64,000 nt of DNA from Litoribaculum gwangyangense (GTDB lineage Bacteria > Bacteroidota > Bacteroidia > Flavobacteriales > Flavobacteriaceae). Below, in pieces: positions 9,494 through 18,655 of the stretch. The position numbers and the translations under genes are program-made. The stretch spans positions 434,001 through 498,000 of the forward strand of contig NZ_BAABJW010000002.1 in NCBI RefSeq assembly GCF_039543505.1, in the 5' to 3' direction. Position 1 is the stretch's first letter. Each line of letters starts with the position of its first letter. The notes under the pieces were generated by a model. That model saw only the letters and a list, made by a program, of their open reading frames with translations. It had not been told where the DNA came from and did not search any database.

Positions 9494-9854
9494 AACATAA
9501 ATAATTTAAATGAAACTTACTTTTCTTCGGACTTGGTACGGACTTGACACGAAGTTGTACCTTCCGTTGAAATATATGGCAACTTTTATGCTATTCGTTG
9601 GATATGGATTTTGTTGCTTTAGATTGCTTCCTTTTGCATCAGAAATAAAAAAATGAATATTTTTTTTACAAAGAAAAAGAGAAAAAAGAAAGCCGTTTCT
9701 TTGATGGCGTTGACATACTGTCAAGTTTTTTGGAAAAAATATTGCTGATGGAAAGGGTTTTGAAATTTGTGCCTGACCACAGGTGCAATATTTTTTTCAA
9801 AACCCGTAGGGCTTGAACTTTATAGTATGATGAGCGTGGGATGAAGGAAGCCAG
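9494..9854. other. Non-coding gap of 361 bp
   Basis: No convincing gene. A 72-codon frame (9506-9724, minus) lacks family features and was rejected. An imperfect inverted repeat (GGTAC..ACTT / AAGT..GTACC, 9535-9561) lies upstream of the DUF6266 gene and may be leader or operator sequence. Confidence 0.4.
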
Positions 9855-10589
9855 CTAACTTTGCAAACTTTTTTCTTCTTGTTTGTTCAGATAAGGGTGT
9901 TTAAGTCGCTCAAACATTAGTTGCCTAAAAGGTAAGGTTTCTTCAGTTGGATATGCATTTAGGTAATTATACATTGCAATTGCCATATACCTTGCAAAGC
10001 GATTGTATCTTCTAATCGGAATAAAATAAACACCTTTTAGATGTTCAAACTTATATATGAAGCCTTGAAGTGATAAATGGCCTTTATTAAACCTATATGC
10101 TATTAAAACTTCATCAGATTTCAAATCTGATTCTTCAAGATATTTGAAATTATCTGCTATTAAATTCCAGTCGAAATTTTCTCTAAATCTCCACGGTCTG
10201 CCTTTTCCTTTACGTTTTTGATAAATAATTTTTTGTTCAAAATCAACCGAATCGGTAAAAGTATTAATGATTAGTCTATGCTTTTTTAGCTTGCCAAGAT
10301 TAGTTTTAGATGACAAAATTAGGTTAACAATGCTTTGATTGTAAAATACTTCAAAACGTTTTAAAAACAAGAAAAAACGAAAAGCAGACATTGCAAATAT
10401 AAACTCCCTTCGTTTTGCACCTGGTTCATTTATGTTATCATTGGTAAAATGAATATTGAACTCTTTCTTTTTATTATCAAAACCTAATGTTAAGTGTTCT
10501 CCATTATTTAAAGATGGAACATTAAGGATGAAACCTTTTTCATCGGTATAATTAAAACGCAGAAATAGCTTTTTTAAATCATCAATCAT
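9855..10589 (-). CDS. Hypothetical island protein
   Basis: 244 residues, basic and rich in Phe, Tyr, Asn and Lys; no signal peptide or clear membrane segment. Notable stretches are KRKGKGRPWRFRENFDW (about 126-142) and YFIPIRRYNRFARYMAIAMYNYL (about 189-211). No family was recognised. A TAnnTTTG-like element (TAACTTTG, 10594-10601) ends only about 5 bp before the ATG, so the transcript may have almost no leader, or a later start is used. The gene lies between the DUF6266 gene and the gene-free GC-richer stretch at the distal island end. Confidence 0.55.
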   Translation of the reverse strand: MIDDLKKLFLRFNYTDEKGFILNVPSLNNGEHLTLGFDNKKKEFNIHFTNDNINEPGAKRREFIFAMSAFRFFLFLKRFEVFYNQSIVNLILSSKTNLGKLKKHRLIINTFTDSVDFEQKIIYQKRKGKGRPWRFRENFDWNLIADNFKYLEESDLKSDEVLIAYRFNKGHLSLQGFIYKFEHLKGVYFIPIRRYNRFARYMAIAMYNYLNAYPTEETLPFRQLMFERLKHPYLNKQEEKSLQS

Positions 10590-10601
10590 ATTTCAAAGTT
10601 A

Positions 10602-11436
10602 CTTTTTTTTAGCAGGTAATCGCGTAGCGTATGGCGATAGCCATAATAGCGAGCCGCCAGCGAGTTGAGCAAGGGTGGTGTGGGAAAATAGCCCGATAGG
10701 GCTACCACGCCTACGTTGAAAACGCAAGGGTGGCACAGGTTTTTGATGCCGTTGGCTTTAGCTTGGGTGTAGCGTGGGAAAGCAAGTGTAACAATTGAAG
10801 GAAGCTATTGAAGGATGGTTACCGTTTTTAAATTTTAGCAATTGTGAGTGCTTATGGTTATTTAATTTATAAGGATTTAAGTAGATTAAGGAAATTGAGG
10901 ATTATAAAATTCACTAACGAGCAATTGCCAATTTAAAAATGGGTTATGTGGTGGCTGAAATAGCTGACTGAATGCGTTACTCTTGCTGTGCGTTTGCAAT
11001 ATAGAATAATCCGCTTTTGGGTTTTAAAATCTATTTAATCAGCTATTAAAGCGGTTTTAAAAGTATTCGGATACTTCAAATTTCTTGAAGCGGTTATTGT
11101 ATATGCAAAAGGGCTGCCTTCAAAAACTGTGACACCCTGATTAGCCCGCAGCGAACAGCAGGCGAGCCAAATTATTAAGCAGCGGTTGTACCCCAATTTA
11201 TGTTTTGTGTGCCACCAGCACACACCTTATTGGGGTTTGGGGTGCAAGAGTAGCTGCGGGTGAGGAAGTTGTGTAGTGTGTGAAGTAAAGCAAATACATA
11301 GTGCTAACGAGGATGTGTCACCGCAGTAGTGCTATGTATGGTAAGCACCAATGCAACGCATTTGTGATTATGCTTTATGAAACAAAATGGAACAACTGAC
11401 GAACACCTTATTACCTGCCCTTTTAAAATTAAAATG
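10602..11436. other. Gene-free, GC-richer stretch inside the island
   Basis: About 835 bp with visibly higher GC than its surroundings, for example gcgagccgccagcgagttga at 10649 and on, and many short G-rich words (gggtggtgtggg, gggtggcacagg). The frames present (for example 11035-11223, minus) are short and featureless. No tRNA, IS inverted repeat or known RNA was recognised. It may be a decayed mobile-element remnant, a structured RNA or an origin/transfer region; I cannot decide. Confidence 0.35.
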
Positions 11437-11466
11437 TAAAAAAAGAGCCTTCCGAAAAAGACTCTT
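11437..11466 (-). terminator. Terminator of the Cu/Ag gene cluster
   Basis: On the minus strand AAGAGTCTT..GGCTCTT forms a hairpin with one mismatch (11443-11466) followed by a T run (11437-11442). It lies 12 bp past the stop of the HMA lipoprotein gene, the last gene of the metal block. Confidence 0.7.
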
Positions 11467-11477
11467 AAATTATTTGC

Positions 11478-11918
11478 TTAATGATCGTGATTTGAATGGA
11501 CATCACTTTTCATTTCACCAGATTGATTCATCATCATTTCGTGATCGTATTGGCAACAACCAGGTAAATTTTTATAGGCTTCTTCATTTCCTGCTACTTT
11601 TTCAGTATCATACCCTGAAGCTGCGATTGCATTATGAATTGCCATTGCATCTGTTTTGGTATCATCAAAAGAAACATCAATCTTCTTTTTATCAACATCC
11701 CAATTGGCACTTGCCACACCTTCTACACTATTGGCTGCTTTTTCAATGGTATTTTTACACATCCCACAATTACCTCTTACACCAAAAGATAAGTCTGTCA
11801 TTGCTATTTCATTTGACACTTCTGTTGTTGTAGTTTCTTCTATTTTTTTAGCTTCGTTTTTACAACTTGTTAAACCCATAGCTACTATTACAGCTACACT
11901 TAAAATTACTTTCTTCAT
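11478..11918 (-). CDS. Heavy-metal-associated (HMA) domain lipoprotein
   Basis: 146 residues. Lipoprotein signal with lipobox LTSC (Cys about 19), then a ferredoxin-like HMA domain at about 42-110 with the metal motif GNCGMC (two Cys in a C-x-x-C arrangement, preceded by GVR). The C-terminus is Met/His rich (CCQYDHEMMMNQ, ending HSNHDH), which suggests extra Cu(I)/Ag(I) binding. Probably a periplasmic metallochaperone or buffer feeding the CusABC-type pump encoded upstream. Last gene of the minus-strand copper cluster, 32 bp after the CusB-like gene, followed by a terminator. Confidence 0.85.
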   Translation of the reverse strand: MKKVILSVAVIVAMGLTSCKNEAKKIEETTTTEVSNEIAMTDLSFGVRGNCGMCKNTIEKAANSVEGVASANWDVDKKKIDVSFDDTKTDAMAIHNAIAASGYDTEKVAGNEEAYKNLPGCCQYDHEMMMNQSGEMKSDVHSNHDH

Positions 11919-11950
11919 TTTTTAAAATTTAATTGTTATTACTTGATTTA

Positions 11951-13723
11951 TCATTCTATTACTTGTTTTACTTCTCCACAGGTTAGCATTGCTTCGCCAA
12001 AATATGGATTGATTACTTTTTCTTCTTTGCTTAACCAATAGGCTCCGTTATTGTTATCTGCCATAGGGCAAAATTCTACATAGACTTTTTCATTGACACC
12101 AAATATTTGAACCGCTTTTATTAAATGTGAAGACAAATGTTTAAAATGATTCCTTTGAGTTTTAATGTCTTGAGAACCGGCTATTGATGTCGTAGAAGCT
12201 TTTATGTCGCCAACTAATGACATCCAGTGATTGTGTGCTTCATCCTTAAGCAATTTCATATCTGTCTTACTCAAATTTGATAGTAACGAAGTTGCATTTT
12301 GCGAACTGCCTTTTGCGTCTTCTTTTACTAAAGCATCTTTTAAATTGATGTAATCTTTGTATACTTCTTTTAATTGCTCTTGAAATTTCTCCGATACTTT
12401 TAAGCGTTCATTCATATTAGTATGGTTGCTTTCATTTTTTGAATTATTATCCATACCTAAATGACCTTCGTGACCTGTCATTGTTTTTCCACCTTGCTTG
12501 TTCATCATTGATTTTTTGCCTTGTAGTTGAGCAGCAGCATCTACAGTAAATGTACCATTGGTAACAATTTCATTTCCTGTAAATAGTCCCTCTAATACCT
12601 CATAATTATCACCGATTTTTTTACCTAAAGCCACTTCTTTCAATTCAAAAACAGGTTCGTTTGGATTTGATTTGATATAGACTACAGAACGTTCACCTGT
12701 CCAAAGTACTGCTGACGATGGTATCGTTATTACTTCTTTTGCATTGGTTTTAGTACTTTCAATTTCTGCGGTTACAAACATTCCTGGTTTAAAAATGGCT
12801 TCTTTATTATTTAAAACCACACGTAAATCTACAGTACGAGTTTTGGTATTTAAAGTTGGGTCTATAAAATCTACTTTTCCTTTAAATTGTTTATTAGGAT
12901 AAGCATTGGTAATTATATTAACTTCTTGCCCTTTCTTGAATTGTTCAATTTGATTTTCATACACATCAAAATTTGCCCAAACCGTATTGAGATTAGCAAT
13001 TTTCAACAAAGGCTGACCTTGCTTAATATAATCGCCTTGTTCCACTAATTTTTCAGTCACCGTGCCTGAAACGGTAGCATACACAGGGAAATTTTCAATG
13101 ATTTTTCCAGAGGATTCAATTTGGTTGATTTGAGTTTCAGACAATTTCCAAAGCTTTAATTTATTACGAACCGCTTTGTATAAAGCAGGTTGCGATGCTT
13201 TTAAAGAAGCCGCTGTAATCAATTCTTGTTGAGCTGCATATAATTCTGGTGAATAGATTGTTGCCAACAATTGACCTTTACGTACTTCTTCACCTGTAAA
13301 ACTGATATTCAACCGTTCAATTCTACCAGAAAAATAACTCACTTGTACTGCATTGGCTTCTTCATTTTCAGCTATTTTACCTGATAATTTTATGATTCCA
13401 TTTTCGACTGAACCATTACCAACAACGGCAGTTTGAATGTTTGCTAAAGCCATAGCATTAGCTGTTAATTTAAACTGGTCTGCTGTTAAACCATCTGCAC
13501 CAGCTTCGGCAGGAATTAAATCCATTCCACAAATAGGACAATCGCCTGGTTCTGGTTGCATAATTTGTGGGTGCATAGAACATGTCCACATTTGATTAGT
13601 TTGTGTAACTTCATTGTGATTATGGCCTGCTTCTTCTTTTGATGAACCACCAAATAGCAACCAACCTAATAACAATCCAATAGCGAGTATGCCGATATAA
13701 ATTATTATTTTGTTATTTTTCAT
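11951..13723 (-). CDS. cusB: CusB-type RND periplasmic adaptor with metal-binding and DUF3347 domains
   Basis: 590 residues. One N-terminal membrane anchor (about 7-25). A heavy-metal-binding zinc-ribbon-like module with CSMHPQ..PGDCPICGMDL (about 48-70) is followed by the membrane-fusion core (lipoyl/barrel-sandwich and hairpin about 100-260, beta-barrel to about 400). A His/Met-rich linker (MNKQGGKTMTGHEGHLGMD) leads to a C-terminal DUF3347 domain (about 440-590) ending with a CPMADNNNGAYW-type motif seen in Cu/Ag proteins. It joins the RND pump to the TolC channel and may sense or deliver periplasmic Cu(I)/Ag(I). It overlaps the DUF305 gene by 11 bp. The RND, TolC and adaptor genes of this set are interrupted by copA, PepSY and DUF305. 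Confidence 0.9.
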   Translation of the reverse strand: MKNNKIIIYIGILAIGLLLGWLLFGGSSKEEAGHNHNEVTQTNQMWTCSMHPQIMQPEPGDCPICGMDLIPAEAGADGLTADQFKLTANAMALANIQTAVVGNGSVENGIIKLSGKIAENEEANAVQVSYFSGRIERLNISFTGEEVRKGQLLATIYSPELYAAQQELITAASLKASQPALYKAVRNKLKLWKLSETQINQIESSGKIIENFPVYATVSGTVTEKLVEQGDYIKQGQPLLKIANLNTVWANFDVYENQIEQFKKGQEVNIITNAYPNKQFKGKVDFIDPTLNTKTRTVDLRVVLNNKEAIFKPGMFVTAEIESTKTNAKEVITIPSSAVLWTGERSVVYIKSNPNEPVFELKEVALGKKIGDNYEVLEGLFTGNEIVTNGTFTVDAAAQLQGKKSMMNKQGGKTMTGHEGHLGMDNNSKNESNHTNMNERLKVSEKFQEQLKEVYKDYINLKDALVKEDAKGSSQNATSLLSNLSKTDMKLLKDEAHNHWMSLVGDIKASTTSIAGSQDIKTQRNHFKHLSSHLIKAVQIFGVNEKVYVEFCPMADNNNGAYWLSKEEKVINPYFGEAMLTCGEVKQVIE

Positions 13724-14198
13724 TTTCTAATCGTTTTATCATTGCTTTCATTTCTTCTATTTCCTTGCGTTGTGCTTCAATAATATCTTCTGCCAGTTTT
13801 TTTACTTCTGGGTCTTGAATATCTGCCCTTTCACTTGTTAAAATAGCGATAGAGTGATGAGGAATCATTGCTTTCATCCAAAGGACATCACCAATAATTG
13901 GTGCTTGTGCTCTTACTAACCCTAAAGCCCCTATAAACAGAATAAAACTACCTGCAAGAATTGCTATATTTTTCTTTCTATCATTATACATTTTTCGCAT
14001 AAAAACCCACATTATGACTGCCATTGTAGAAATTCCTAAACAGGTCATATAAAAGCGTGTTAAACTAAAATACACGTGGTCAAATTTATAGGTATTTAAA
14101 TACATTGTGATGTACATTGCTATAAATGAGCAAGCCAACATTAAAAAGAATTTTGTGTAGTTGCTCATACCTTTTTCGTCGTGTTTGTGTTTTTCCAT
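13713..14198 (-). CDS. DUF305 family membrane protein
   Basis: 161 residues. Three or four hydrophobic segments (about 14-32, 42-66, 77-95), then a helical tail with the DUF305 signature WMKAMIPHHSIAI (about 110-122), which has a His pair and Met residues suited to copper binding. DUF305 proteins are common next to copper-resistance genes; their mechanism is not established. Located between PepSY and cusB in the copper operon (18 bp gap upstream, 11 bp overlap downstream), so surely cotranscribed. Confidence 0.85.
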   Translation of the reverse strand: MEKHKHDEKGMSNYTKFFLMLACSFIAMYITMYLNTYKFDHVYFSLTRFYMTCLGISTMAVIMWVFMRKMYNDRKKNIAILAGSFILFIGALGLVRAQAPIIGDVLWMKAMIPHHSIAILTSERADIQDPEVKKLAEDIIEAQRKEIEEMKAMIKRLENEK

Positions 14199-14216
14199 AA
14201 TTTTAAATTTTAATGG

Positions 14217-14924
14217 TTATAATTTTCTTTTTAATAATTTTCTAATTGATGGTGAGGATGTGTACCATAGTAAAAAGCCACTTAAAACCGTTATTAAGCC
14301 TAACAATGAAAATGCTCTTAAAACCGTTGTATTAAAATTGTCTCTTCCTTCATAATCCATAGTGTGCGTCATCCATAGAAAATCGAACCAACGCCAACTA
14401 CGATGTCTTACGGTTTGAAATTTTCCATCTTTCACAGATACATAGGCTTTTAATGCTTCATCAGATTTATAAGAAATCACATAAGCAGGCAATAAACGTT
14501 CTCTGTATTCGTGGTGTTTACCTACCTCATTTATTTGCTCTATTGATTCTACTTCTAAACCAATTTTCATATAATTTTTTGCGATGTAAAGTGCTTCTTC
14601 TTTTGATATAAAATTCTTTTTTGTTCCATCTAAAGCATTGAACAATTGTTCATTATTTACCCAATAGTAGGGTGCATTATTAATGTCTCTTAATTCAATA
14701 GTATTGATACCATTAGTAATATTGAGTTGTGATGGACTAATTAATTTATTGAACGCTTGTGGTTGATAATCCAAATTCTTGAAATGGTCGCCGTGTATAT
14801 TGTCAATATCTGTCCAACTGAAGTACAAACCACTAATTGTCCAAAACAGGAATTGAATGCCTAAAAAGAGACCTAAATAGCGATGTGTTTTTCTGATTTT
14901 TAATGCTGTGTGTCTGTTTACCAT
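14217..14924 (-). CDS. PepSY domain membrane protein
   Basis: 235 residues. The N-terminal KIRKTHRYLGLFLGIQFLFWTISGLYFSW segment (about 9-37) and the C-terminal helix (about 200-222) are PepSY_TM-type membrane segments, with an extracytoplasmic PepSY-like part between (EEALYIAKNYM..., AYVSVKDGKFQTVRHRSWRWFDFLWMTHTMDY). Family members are found in reductase or metal-resistance contexts; the exact role is unknown. The gene begins 2 bp after the end of the CopA-type ATPase gene and is followed 18 bp later by DUF305, within one operon. Confidence 0.82.
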   Translation of the reverse strand: MVNRHTALKIRKTHRYLGLFLGIQFLFWTISGLYFSWTDIDNIHGDHFKNLDYQPQAFNKLISPSQLNITNGINTIELRDINNAPYYWVNNEQLFNALDGTKKNFISKEEALYIAKNYMKIGLEVESIEQINEVGKHHEYRERLLPAYVISYKSDEALKAYVSVKDGKFQTVRHRSWRWFDFLWMTHTMDYEGRDNFNTTVLRAFSLLGLITVLSGFLLWYTSSPSIRKLLKRKL

Positions 14925-14926
14925 AA

Positions 14927-17428
14927 CTATATTTTTATCCTTCTTAAACGTAACGCATTTGCAATAACTGACACCGAACTAAAACTCATCGCTAAAGCAG
15001 CTATCATTGGTGATAATAAAATGCCAAAGAATGGAAACAACACACCAGCTGCAATAGGTACGCCTAACGTATTATAAACTAATGCGAAGAATAGATTTTG
15101 TTTGATATTCTTCATTACTGCACTACTTAAATGACGAGCTTTTACTATACCGTGTAAATCGCCTTTTACCAATGTAATCATAGCACTTTCAATAGCGACA
15201 TCTGTTCCTGTACCCATTGCAATACCTACATCACTTTTTGCTAAAGCTGGTGCATCGTTAATACCATCACCTGCCATAGCAACCACTTTACCGTTGTTTT
15301 GAAGTTTCTCAACTTCTTGTAATTTGTCTTCGGGTAACATACTCGCTTTAAAATCTGCCAGATTTAATTCAGAAGCTACTGCTTGAGCTGTATCGTGATT
15401 ATCTCCTGTAAGCATTATCACATCAATCCCCTTGCTTTGCAGTTCTTTTATAGCTTTTGCACTGGTATCTTTGATTTTATCACCTATTACAACATAACCC
15501 ACCACTTTTTTATCGATAGCCAAATAAGACACCGTTTTCCCTTGTTTTTGATAGGTTTTAGCTTCTTCCTTCATTTTAGAGGTGATTTGAGCATTTGCGT
15601 ATTCCATCATTTTCGGATTACCTAAAGCTATTTTTTTACTATCAATTTCAGCTTCTACACCTTTTCCTGTAACTGCACTAAAATTGGTAGATTTTAGAAT
15701 TTCAGCCTTATGTTCTTTACCGTATTTAACGGTTGCTTCTGCTAATGGGTGTTCGCTATTATTGTTTAGGGAAACTATATAGCTCAACACTTCTTTTTCG
15801 TTAAAGTTATCACCAAAAGCGCCTATTTTTTCAACTGTTGGTTTGCCTTCCGTTATTGTTCCCGTTTTATCCACAATAAGGGTATTTACCTTATTCATTT
15901 TTTCAAGAGCTTCTGCATTTTTAATCAATACACCATTTTGAGCACCTTTACCAACACCAACCATAACCGACATTGGTGTTGCTAAACCTAACGCACAAGG
16001 ACACGCAATAATTAATACTGCAATGGCATTAACTAATGCATATACATAGGCAGGTTCTGGTCCCCAAATAGCCCAAATTGCAAACGTTATTAATGATATA
16101 ATGACAACGACAGGCACAAAGTAACCCGATACTTTATCTGCAAGATTTTGAATAGGTGCTCGACTTCTGCTGGCATCGTTTACCATATGTATGATTTGTG
16201 ATAACAACGTATCGCTACCTACTTTTTCAGCTTTCATCAAAAAAGCTTGGTTGCCATTTATTGTTCCACTGCTAACTTTATCATCTTTAACCTTATTAAC
16301 TGGAATAGGTTCTCCTGTAATCATTGATTCGTCAATACTGGTTTCTCCTTCTGTAATAATACCATCAACAGGGATTTTATCTCCTGGTTTCACTTTAAGA
16401 ATATCGTTAAGTTCTATCTTGTCAATACTCACTTCTACTTCTTCACCATCAACCATTTTTATGGCTTTATTTGGCGCTAATTTGAGCAATTCTTTTACGG
16501 CTGAATTGGTTTTACTGTGAGCACGAGCTTCCAATAATTGACCTAAAAGCACTAATGTTAGAATAACTGTTGCAGCCTCAAAATACACGTGAACTGCTCC
16601 AGATTCAGTTTTAAACTCATTAGGAAATACATCAGGAAACACCATACCAATCACACTAAATAACCACGCTACACCTGCACCTATACCAATAAGTGTAAAC
16701 ATATTGAGGTTCCACGTTTTAATGCTTTTGTAAGCTCGTTCAAAGAACATCCAAGTAGCATAAAACACGACAGGTATGGATAAAATGAATTGTACCCAAT
16801 TCCAATATTTCTGTTGCATTATATCGTATAACGGATTGTTATGTAGCATTTCACTCATAGCTATTAAGAAAATGGGCAAGGTGAATGCTGTTGCTATCCA
16901 AAACTTTTTCAATAGTTTTTTATAGGTCTTTTCTTCAGCAGAAAGGTCTGGTTGCATTGGCACTAAATCCATACCGCAAATAGGGCAAGAACCTGCTTCA
17001 TCTTTTACAATTTCTGGATGCATCGGGCACTTCCATTGCTCTGCATTTGATGTTGATAGATTTTGTTCTTCAACCAAGTCCATTCCACATACAGGGCAAT
17101 CGCCTGGTTTATAGTAGGTTTTATCACCTTCGCAATGCATTGGGCAGTAAAAAGTACCTGTCCGTTTGCCTTTTGGTGTTTCTTCTTTTTTAGATTCTGA
17201 ATGATGGTGGTGATCTTCTTGATTATGGATACTATATCTACCACCATCATCTTTTAAAGCCTTTTGAAATGTTTCTAAAGAAATATGCTGTTCCATTTCT
17301 ATAATGGCTTCGGCTTTTTCTAAATTAACCGATGCCTTTGAAACACCTTTTAATTTTGAAAGTGTTTCTTCAACGTGACTGCGACAACCGTTACAAGTCA
17401 TTCCGTGTATATGATATGTATGTTTCAT
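14927..17428 (-). CDS. copA: Cu(I)/Ag(I)-exporting P1B-type ATPase
   Basis: 833 residues. Domains in order: HMA at 1-65 with GMTCNGC (Cys12, Cys15), a His-rich linker (HHHHSES, about 73-79), two heavy-metal-binding modules with YCPMH..CPVCGMDL (about 94-118) and KCPMHPE..CPICGMDL (about 133-155), then the ATPase core with TGE (about 371-373), membrane CPC (476-478), DKTGT (Asp520), HPLAEA and GDGINDAP. The CPC motif and twin CxxC modules fit the SilP/CopA class that moves monovalent copper or silver from cytoplasm to periplasm. It is 3 bp downstream of the TolC gene and 2 bp upstream of PepSY. A full-length protein with all catalytic motifs. Confidence 0.93.
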   Translation of the reverse strand: MKHTYHIHGMTCNGCRSHVEETLSKLKGVSKASVNLEKAEAIIEMEQHISLETFQKALKDDGGRYSIHNQEDHHHHSESKKEETPKGKRTGTFYCPMHCEGDKTYYKPGDCPVCGMDLVEEQNLSTSNAEQWKCPMHPEIVKDEAGSCPICGMDLVPMQPDLSAEEKTYKKLLKKFWIATAFTLPIFLIAMSEMLHNNPLYDIMQQKYWNWVQFILSIPVVFYATWMFFERAYKSIKTWNLNMFTLIGIGAGVAWLFSVIGMVFPDVFPNEFKTESGAVHVYFEAATVILTLVLLGQLLEARAHSKTNSAVKELLKLAPNKAIKMVDGEEVEVSIDKIELNDILKVKPGDKIPVDGIITEGETSIDESMITGEPIPVNKVKDDKVSSGTINGNQAFLMKAEKVGSDTLLSQIIHMVNDASRSRAPIQNLADKVSGYFVPVVVIISLITFAIWAIWGPEPAYVYALVNAIAVLIIACPCALGLATPMSVMVGVGKGAQNGVLIKNAEALEKMNKVNTLIVDKTGTITEGKPTVEKIGAFGDNFNEKEVLSYIVSLNNNSEHPLAEATVKYGKEHKAEILKSTNFSAVTGKGVEAEIDSKKIALGNPKMMEYANAQITSKMKEEAKTYQKQGKTVSYLAIDKKVVGYVVIGDKIKDTSAKAIKELQSKGIDVIMLTGDNHDTAQAVASELNLADFKASMLPEDKLQEVEKLQNNGKVVAMAGDGINDAPALAKSDVGIAMGTGTDVAIESAMITLVKGDLHGIVKARHLSSAVMKNIKQNLFFALVYNTLGVPIAAGVLFPFFGILLSPMIAALAMSFSSVSVIANALRLRRIKI

Positions 17429-17431
17429 TGT

Positions 17432-18655
17432 TTACTGAATTAAATAATTAATTATGACACTTTGAACATAGTAGGTTTTAATGGATTCTATTTGGTTCAT
17501 TTGAAACTTTAATTGCAATTCCTGTATATCCAAAACATCATTAAAATTAATCGTTCCTGTTTCGTAGCTTTTGATTAAAATATCTTCTGCATCTTTAGCC
17601 TGTTTTAAGTTTTTGGTTTGGGTGGCATAACTAATTCTTGCAGAAATTCGTTCGTTAATTGCCTTGCTTAAAAGGGTTTCCAAAATATTCAAGCGCTCTT
17701 GTTTTTGTGAAAGAATCTCTTGTTGTTCCAGTTCGTTTTGTTTGGAAATAGATTTGTATTTCTTATTGAAAATGGGGATTGATACCGAAACCATAGGCAT
17801 TACAATATCTTTACCGTTATCTGAAAAATCCATATCTGGTCTTTCTTCTACATTGATGTAATCTAACCCGAAACCAATCATTGGACTGCTTTCTTTTTGA
17901 TTTAGTAATTCTGACTTTTCTACAGACTGATAGAGTTTGTCAAACTTTACTAATTCAGGATGTATCGATAGACTTTCAGTATTGATTTCAAAATCTTCTA
18001 TCGGAATTGTTAAGCTATCTACAACTGAAACCTCAATTGTATTATCTCTATTTAAAAGATTATTAAAATTGGTTTGTTCTGCTAAAAACTGTTGTTGCAA
18101 CACATCTTTTAATTGCTGTAAATCGTTTTGTCGCATTTGTAATCGTAATACATCTACTGCTGACGCTTTACCTACCTCAACAGAAGTCAATGCTATTGTT
18201 TCATAGGTTTCCAACAATTTAATATTATCAGTTAACACTTGCTGTTTTGCTTGGTTTGCATACAGATTGTAATAGGATTGTGATACCGAAGCCATCAATT
18301 TGTGTTTCGCAATAACAATGTCTTCGTATTTAGCATCTGCAAGTGACGTTACATAGTCTTCACGAGAGGTAATTGTACCAAACCAAGGTAACATTTGTTT
18401 TGCCGATACTTTAAAACGCTGTGCGCCTGTTCTGGTTTCGGGTTCGCTAACAAAGTAGCCCACACCAAATTCGGTGTTTGGAATGGTATTGACTTCATTC
18501 ACTTTTTCTGAAACTCTTTTGTACTGTAACTCGAATTTTTGAATTTCAGGATTGTTTTCTAACGCTTCATCAATTAATGTTTCTAATTGTTGAGCGTTTC
18601 CTTTGAGACAAAAGAGAATTGACAAAAGAAAAAAGACTGTTTTTATATGTTTCAT
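17432..18655 (-). CDS. TolC-family outer-membrane efflux channel (CusC-like)
   Basis: 407 residues with a signal peptide (about 1-21, ends GNAQ). Two halves of long amphipathic helices (about 25-210 and 225-400) match the TolC fold; LSIHPELVKFDKLYQSVEKS and FNDVLDIQELQLKFQMNQ are typical segments. It provides the exit duct for the RND pump encoded directly upstream (4-bp overlap, ATGA-type coupling) together with the CusB-like adaptor further down the operon. Shorter than CusC of Proteobacteria (about 460), as usual in Bacteroidota. Confidence 0.9.
   Translation of the reverse strand: MKHIKTVFFLLSILFCLKGNAQQLETLIDEALENNPEIQKFELQYKRVSEKVNEVNTIPNTEFGVGYFVSEPETRTGAQRFKVSAKQMLPWFGTITSREDYVTSLADAKYEDIVIAKHKLMASVSQSYYNLYANQAKQQVLTDNIKLLETYETIALTSVEVGKASAVDVLRLQMRQNDLQQLKDVLQQQFLAEQTNFNNLLNRDNTIEVSVVDSLTIPIEDFEINTESLSIHPELVKFDKLYQSVEKSELLNQKESSPMIGFGLDYINVEERPDMDFSDNGKDIVMPMVSVSIPIFNKKYKSISKQNELEQQEILSQKQERLNILETLLSKAINERISARISYATQTKNLKQAKDAEDILIKSYETGTINFNDVLDIQELQLKFQMNQIESIKTYYVQSVIINYLIQ

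Noticed and set aside
9506..9724. 72-codon frame on the minus strand
   Set aside because: No family features or promoter, composition like non-coding sequence.
11035..11223. 62-codon frame in the GC-rich stretch
   Set aside because: Featureless peptide; the region is better described as gene-free.
11387..11833. Plus-strand frame opposite the HMA lipoprotein
   Set aside because: Antisense shadow of a well-supported gene; the peptide is His/Leu/Tyr-rich nonsense.
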